Shown piece after piece: positions 58,189 through 64,000 of a DNA stretch of 64,000 nucleotides. Source of the stretch: Phallus indusiatus (Eukaryota > Basidiomycota > Agaricomycetes > Phallales > Phallaceae); the NCBI GenBank assembly GCA_027605045.1, contig JAQFWX010000038.1, positions 310,001 through 374,000 of the forward strand, given 5' to 3'. Each line of letters opens with the position of its first letter. Positions within the stretch are counted from its first letter, which is position 1. Under the pieces are notes generated by a model, which was given only the letters and a program-made list of their open reading frames with translations, was not told the origin of the DNA and did not search any database. A program made the translations under genes and the position numbers.

Positions 58189-61100
58189 ATGCAGCTCACC
58201 TCCGACTCTGAACTCATGAAGAATCAAAAGCATGCGGACGTCATGGCACCCGATTCCGCGTTCGAGGTCCTTCAAGCGACTACTGGCGATGCTCTTTTCT
58301 TCTCCATTGGAACCGACAATGTTTTTTACGTCACTCGAGAACAAAGGGACACTACAACCGGCTGGACCAGACTTAATCTATCATCTGCTTTATCTTCCCA
58401 ATACGGAGGTGCAGCTATAGCAGCCAAATCGTTCTCCGTTACCCAAAATGCCCAAACCCAGGCATTTGATGTCGTCCTTGTTGTCACTGTCTCAGGATCC
58501 GATCACCTTCACTATTCTCTTGGCAACTCTGCTGATCCGTCTGCTTGGGCAGGTGGTATTCCGTGGACTGCAGCGCCATTCGATGCTGCCGGAAAGACCG
58601 CACCCTCTCCTTTGACGATAGCAGATATCCTAGTACTGCAGTTTAGTCCCGATGTCAGCGTTGTTACAGAATGCTGCTTCGTGGATATCATACGCACCCC
58701 AGGAGATCCTCTCAAACTCCTCGATCGCTACTACATTCTCCCCGGAGCTTCTCCTCAATGGCACACTCATATCCTAGCTGTAGACCTTTCCGCAGGTTCA
58801 GTCTCCAACTGCCTAGGTATACGAACCGGCGACTATGTCGGCGGCATATACACCTTTGGTTCAATTTCATCCACCCAGGAAATGCTTTTCACCCCTCAGT
58901 ACAACTACTTTAACCAAAAGGTCGCCCCTACTCCAGCAATACTCCCAGTGCCGACGGGTGCTTCTGCTATGGCTTCCGCATTGAACGGCAGTGGTGTCAG
59001 CAATCTTTTCGTTGTTGGGAGCACCGGTCTTTACGTGTTTACTCCGGACAACCAGCACGGAAAGTCTTCGGTTCAAGTCATCTCCACAAGTGTCTTTGCG
59101 GGAGCCTTGCAGTTGTCTGCGGCCACATTCAACTCAACGACAGTCGTGTGGGCTGTTAATGCCCAGGGCGACCTGTATCATACTACCTGTCCCGCAGGCA
59201 GCGAAGGATCCTCATCAGCCTGGTCCACTCCTACTCCCCTTCTTAGCGGTGTCGAGAGCTTTGCGTTCTATTTGAACCTGAACCGGAGCAACAACGTTTT
59301 GTTCGTGCACACCAGTGGACAACAGCTCGTCCAGTTAACGCAGGACCCAATTTCCACCATCTACACGCAACGAAATATCCTTCTCCCCGCTACTGCTATC
59401 GACGATATGCTTGAATATAACAGCTTTACGTCGACTATCACGATTCTAGGAGACAACGGCGTGCCAGCTTCGAATACAGCGGTCACTCTGACATCTATCA
59501 GTACGGTACCAGTATATGTTGACAACGTCTACTATGTTCTGTCATCGACGGTTCCAGTGAACGTCACCTGCGATGCGTCTGGCGTTCTGACGGTTGTGCA
59601 AGAAACACAATCATTATCGGCGGTGTGTTTCCGCGTTACACTGGCAAGCAACACTTCGATCTTTCTGAACATCAATCCGATGTCAAACGCAATACAACGA
59701 TTGTCGTCTATCCAATCGGGGACCGACCTCGGAAACGTGCAGGTGACCGCCGCCGATGGTTCTACGCATCCTCTCGTGCCATCCACTGCATCTACCAACA
59801 ATAAGAATAATGCAGCAGCCGCGATTCAACAACTCGTCCAAGCTGCCGGTTCTCTTCCTGCTGACGGTTCGATAGTAGGATCCCAGCCTGTCGCAAATGC
59901 GGCAGTAGCACCGAAAGTTGCTGCAGTTAAAGAGAATGTTGTGTCTCTTTCGATAGCGGGAATCAACTTGGACCCCGGCAGTGTTTTCGGATGGGCAGAA
60001 CAAAAGTGGGACGAAGTTACTAACTTTATCGTTCAAAAGGCAGGAGGTAAGGTGTGGCTACATTCCGGTGAAAAGAATAGATGGCTCACAGTGTAAATTG
60101 ATAGAGGCATGGCAATTCATTTGCACCATAGCCGGCGAAGTGTACACCGTTGTCATTAATTGCATCAGCGCAGTTGCCGGTGCAATCAAGTTCGTCTTTG
60201 ATAAACTCCAGGTCGCATTCGACGACCTCATCGCATACTTGGGATTCCTTTTCAACTGGAGCGATATCGTCCGTACCCACAAGGTTATAAAGAATATAGC
60301 CAACATTTACGTGCAACGGGCCATCAACAGCATCAGCTCATTCGAGTCGACGATTACCAACGCTTTCACCACCTTGGAAGCGAAAATCAACTCTTTTGCT
60401 GGTTTGCCCGACCCTGGACAGACGATCCAATCGCAATCCGCTTCCGCACAGTCTTCCAGTAACTTGAGCAATTCGCCCCAGTCGACATGGGCCTTTTACC
60501 AAACGAAAAGTAACATGGGGTCTGCTTCATCTTCCTACACACCACCCGCACCCGGTGCGTCTGGACTCTCACAAATTGGGCAATCAGAGCTGGCCGCGCT
60601 TCAGGCTATGGGTAGTCAAATCAGCGCTCTGATGGGCAATTTGTTCAGTCTTACTCCTACACAGATTATGAAACAGCTGCTCGGGATCTTCGCAGATGTT
60701 CTTTTGAATTCCGCCGAAAATCTCATTTTGAGCGCTCTCAATATTTTTCAGACTCTCGTGTCCGACATAGCTGCCGGCCTTAATGCGACCATCGACATTC
60801 CTGTCATCTCAAGTATCTACAAGTCAGTAGCAGGCGATAGTCTCAGTTTCATGGATTTGACTTGCCTCATTGCTGCCATACCCGCGACCATCGGATTCAA
60901 ACTGGCGACGGGCCAAGTTCCCTTCCCTGATAACTCTACCACGACAGCCCTTATCAACGCCCCAGACTTTGCGACTCTTCAGAGTTTACTAGGATCAGGG
61001 GTGCAACAGAACGTAGTATCCAACAAGCAGGTACTATTAGCCGTCAACGACTCGACCAAGCCCGTTTCATTGATGGCAGACGCTAAACCACCGTTGTCTA

Positions 61101-61654
61101 CGCTGGACATACTGGAAATAACAACCGATTGTGCCGCCACAATTTCTGCCATGTTCGTAGCATGGGTCAACGACAAGAAAAAAGCCGCAAACGGGAATCT
61201 TTCCAATATTGCCACACTCCTCGCATTCGGGAACTTTCTTATCTACGTTTCTCCCAACTACCCTTCAGCTGCTGCAAGTTCATTGGCGAGCTGGGGCTTG
61301 GACCTAAACGACGCAATGACCGGAGCTGATATAATCAAGACTGGTCTCGACGCTCTTATTACAGACACCAACTATCAGAAATACGGGTCTCCCATCTTGG
61401 AGTGCGTCATCAATGCAGTCTGGCTTGTCGCAGATTGCGCCGAGGTACTTCAAAACAGCGACCCCCAAGCTTCCGACTGGCTCTCTTTTGGTTCAAATGT
61501 TTGTTTCGACACTAGTGGTATTTTAGCTCCTTTCGCGTCGCCAGATATCGTGGACCCGGAGATTGCTGCGGTCGTATACACAATGTCGCAGATCCTCACG
61601 GTTTCCTATGGTTTGCTTTGTGGTGCTACAGGTATTGCTATTGGTGCGCAGTGA
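58189..61654 (+). CDS. Large two-part protein of unknown function (propeller-like N-half, helical C-half)
   Basis: Exons 58189-60046 and 60105-61654, separated by a 58 bp intron, encode 1,135 residues. No signal peptide is seen. Residues ~20-390 show repeating beta-strand blocks such as GDALFFSIGTDNVFYVTRE, DHLHYSLGNSADPSAW, SNLFVVGSTGLYVF and WAVNAQGDLYHTTCP, reminiscent of beta-propeller or tectonin-like lectins. Residues ~610-730 are helical and aromatic (VFGWAEQKWDEVTNFIV, YLGFLFNWSDIVRTHKVIKN). The remainder has long amphipathic or hydrophobic stretches (LTCLIAAIPATIGFKLATG, LLAFGNFLIYVSPNYPSAAA) that could insert in membranes or pack as a bundle. I do not recognise the family by name; similar NWxDIxRTHxVxKN segments are, as I recall, found in bacterial and fungal hypothetical proteins. 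It is divergent from the 57325 gene. Confidence 0.75.
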
Positions 61655-61819
61655 TATATCCTGAGTAAAAATATGAGTGGCAATTGAGATCGGATCGTTT
61701 TTTTTCACTGTTACTGTGTGTATGTAAATATGTATGATTAGTTTTAGTTTTCAAATCGGTATTGGTAGCTTGGGATCTTGACGCGTCGCCTCCTTGCAAC
61801 ACCATAATCTCATACGTAA

Positions 61820-63529
61820 TCAGAAGGCCCTTCTTGATGTTGTGTTTAAGTTATGTGGACTATCAATAGAGTCCTGAAAAATATCAAGCCGAACCTGATG
61901 GCAATCGTCAACATTAAATCTATAATACACGAAATTGGGAAGATAAGATACATGCGAAAGCACGGGAAACGATGCACTGTGTACGAGAGTGCTTTCCAAC
62001 TCGACCATCACATCAAAGCTTCTCGAAATAATCGCCCCATTCGGAGGGACATGGGCCAACTTCGGACGGGGAGGGGTAACGAAGGAATGCGTAGAATATT
62101 TTCCATCCGGATCTCTGACAAATTCCACATATAACACGGACCTGTCAAAAAGTACTTGGAGATATCGGAGCGATCTGAGATCACGAATGTCGCGGACGAA
62201 CTGCTCGATTTGGTCAAACTCGAGAAAGATCAGTGCGGAGAAATACAGATGGGTAACATTGGGTATATGTGTTGATGTTAGAATCGGCAATAAGCGTTTC
62301 TATTAGAGTCATAGAGTTGGAGAAATATTAAACGAAGCATGGATAAGGTACATACCGTTTCACTATACATTAGAAGTCCTTCCAAACTCAATTTTTGAAG
62401 ATTTGGAGCATTTTCGAGAAATTGAGGGAGTTTAGAAGGTAGCCAGTTGGCAAACGTGAACCGTAAAGTTTTCAAACTGAGCATGCTTAATGCAACGTCG
62501 AACTCGTATGAACCCACTCTATAATGTACGAGACGGGTCAAGCAAGAAGGAAAAAGGAAATATGATGGCTTGGATGTCAATTTCCCATCCCAATAAACGG
62601 AACGAAGCTTTGTCAGATCAGGAAGGGAGGATAAATCCTGACGGGAAGGCCTAGCGGGAAAGGAAGTGGATAAAACTTGTAGACATTCGAGATTGGCATG
62701 TCGGCGAAAAAAGTTGATTGCAATGGTATTCTTCTGAGAAGATGTAGTATGATCGGGGAACAAGATTATATGTCCTCTCAAAGTCAGGCGTCGGAGCTTG
62801 GGCCAGGTTGCGGTCTCAAGGACGGCAGAGCAATGGCAATGAGTGGTGCTGGCATAAAGGAAAAGGTCTTCGAGATTGGGACATTTGTAGATAAGCATGT
62901 GCTGTGCCGGATCGAAAATGTCGCTCAGTATCACTCTTGTGAGATTGGATAAATTCCACAACTAGCCAGTGTAACGTGAATGATTAAAATTAGAGAAATA
63001 CGACGAACGGATGGTGTATACTAACCGGAAGAGAGCTTAAAAGATGCTTGCATTCGTCCACAATTTGAGAAAAACTGAAAACAATCGCCAACGCACGTAA
63101 AGACATGGCTCTGTCCACCAATAGACGCGAAACGTCATGCATATGTACAAGCGGTGCAGGATTCCACTCGAATCTTTCCAAGGAAATCATATGGGAGAGC
63201 GATGAAAGAAGCGAGGGTATGATTGAGGAAGAGGTCGCACCAATGGGCATGGTATACCTCACTATGGGTGGGAGTTGAACGTTGTCTTCGTTTCCATCAA
63301 CGATTTCCAAAGACCGGATGCCTCTAGCACGATGAGGATATTTATCCAGATGCATCCAGACGTCTATTTTGCAGATATTGCAACGAATCCGCCGGTAATG
63401 GATATGGTGAGGTAGAACGATGACGCTAAGCTCTCGACAGACGAGTGCTAAGGAAAGTAGATCGTTTGTTGAGCCGACGAAATGAGCAATTTCATCCCAA
63501 AGCTCGAAAGGGAGGTCGATTTGGCGCAT
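61820..63529 (-). CDS. F-box / leucine-rich-repeat protein
   Basis: Exons 63026-63529, 62356-62961 and 61820-62299 (introns of 64 and 56 bp, both phase 0) encode 529 residues. The N-terminus MRQIDLPFELWDEIAHFVGSTNDLLSLALVCRELS is a clear F-box: LP-x-E-x-W-x-x-I, then a hydrophobic helix and LVCR. The rest consists of irregular leucine-rich repeats (LSNLTRVILSDIF, CPNLEDLFLYAS, WPKLRRLTLRGHI, APNLQKLSLEGLL). In Agaricomycetes this type forms a large family of presumed SCF ubiquitin-ligase substrate receptors; the target is unknown. The start is the first ATG and directly precedes the F-box. The gene appears intact. Confidence 0.88.
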
Positions 63530-63803
63530 TTTCAGTTTTAATGTGTGTACGTTTGAGTAAGAGATTGACTGGCTCTTGACTTATATTTACCAGCTAAGGC
63601 TGAGTGAATTAGTTACGGGCTGACGGTGAACAAAAGGTGAGAACGTCTTTGGAACTCCGCGATACCGCATGGTCACAGTCACAAATCCCGCGTTCAACTA
63701 AGTTGCAATATGCAAGTCGTCTCTTTCGCAGTAGAATATGAGAAAAACGGGCGAAAATCAATTTTGAATCGAAAGAATTGTCGATATTTCAGCAGTCATA
63801 ATG

Positions 63804-63941
63804 TTAGAAATTGGGTTTGAATAAGCCAAGATGAGTGAACTTTTTCCCTGCACTGAGAAATTCGTCCTTATCGATATCATTCGCATGTCTTGTAGCGTAT
63901 CTAGCAAGGTTAAAGACGTCGACGTCACCGTAGCAAGCCAT
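63804..63941 (-). CDS. Small open frame, 45 residues, uncertain
   Basis: ATG at 63941 to TAA at 63804-63806, with a plausible composition (MACYGDVDVFNLARYATRHA, then a charged and aromatic tail). It could be a small gene or the last exon of a gene extending beyond the window. No motif was recognised, and the overlapping frame is also open for part of its length. Confidence 0.2.
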   Translation of the reverse strand: MACYGDVDVFNLARYATRHANDIDKDEFLSAGKKFTHLGLFKPNF

Positions 63942-64000
63942 TTCTCAACTAAGTAACTCTTGGTGTCTCCAATGTCACATGAAGTCCTGCAGCTTGTGGG

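Noticed and set aside
1..64000. CRISPR arrays, bacterial operons, ribosome binding sites, rRNA genes
   Set aside because: None seen. The intron-rich genes and fungal families make bacterial features irrelevant here.

Overview
The window is nuclear DNA of a filamentous basidiomycete, most likely an Agaricomycete. Genes are split by short (about 45-90 bp) GT-AG introns, and the contents are typical of mushroom genomes: a multi-intron P450, a GT31 pair, an Agaricomycete-style 7TM protein, an F-box/LRR protein, small secreted cysteine-rich proteins, a LINE and LTR elements. There is no operon structure, CRISPR array or bacterial signal. The species cannot be named from sequence alone.

Layout. 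1-2120 is a cytochrome P450 (+) whose 5' end lies outside the window. 2121-8800 is gene-poor. 8808-12632 is a 1,110-residue low-complexity protein of unknown function (+). 15715-16023 is a small secreted cysteine-rich protein (+), with a weak second candidate at 16859. 18004-19117 is Rtf2 (+), convergent with a GIT1-type MFS permease (19475-21527, -). 22826-24207 and 34199-35550 are two paralogous GT31 galactosyltransferase-like genes (-). Between them, a second small secreted cysteine-rich gene (-) has been cut in its second exon by a 7.3 kb LINE (25611-32950). 36731-37036 is a weak small gene (-). 38759-40714 is a Whi5/Nrm1-like cell-cycle repressor candidate (+). 43393-44669 is a 7TM protein (+), convergent with a P4-type flippase (44875-49873, -). 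51285-56061 is a decayed LTR element lacking reverse transcriptase, with a solo LTR of another family nested in its gag. 56117-57325 (-) and 58189-61654 (+) are a divergent pair of unrecognised proteins. 61820-63529 is an F-box/LRR protein (-).

How genes work together. Rtf2, the flippase, the GIT1-type permease and the Whi5-like protein are housekeeping or regulatory genes with no evident mutual link. The two interpretable local units are the GT31 paralogue pair, which has identical exon 2 and exon 3 lengths, and the divergent 57325/58189 pair, which shares an 863 bp intergenic region and could be co-regulated.

Most notable: the LINE insertion is base-resolvable. It has a 16 bp target-site duplication and a 25-A tail, and both its ORFs are open. 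The host gene reads as an uninterrupted signal-peptide/cysteine-rich frame once the element and one duplication copy are ignored. The insertion therefore looks recent and may be polymorphic. Exon boundaries were deduced by eye from GT/AG sites, reading phase and family similarity; no search was run.
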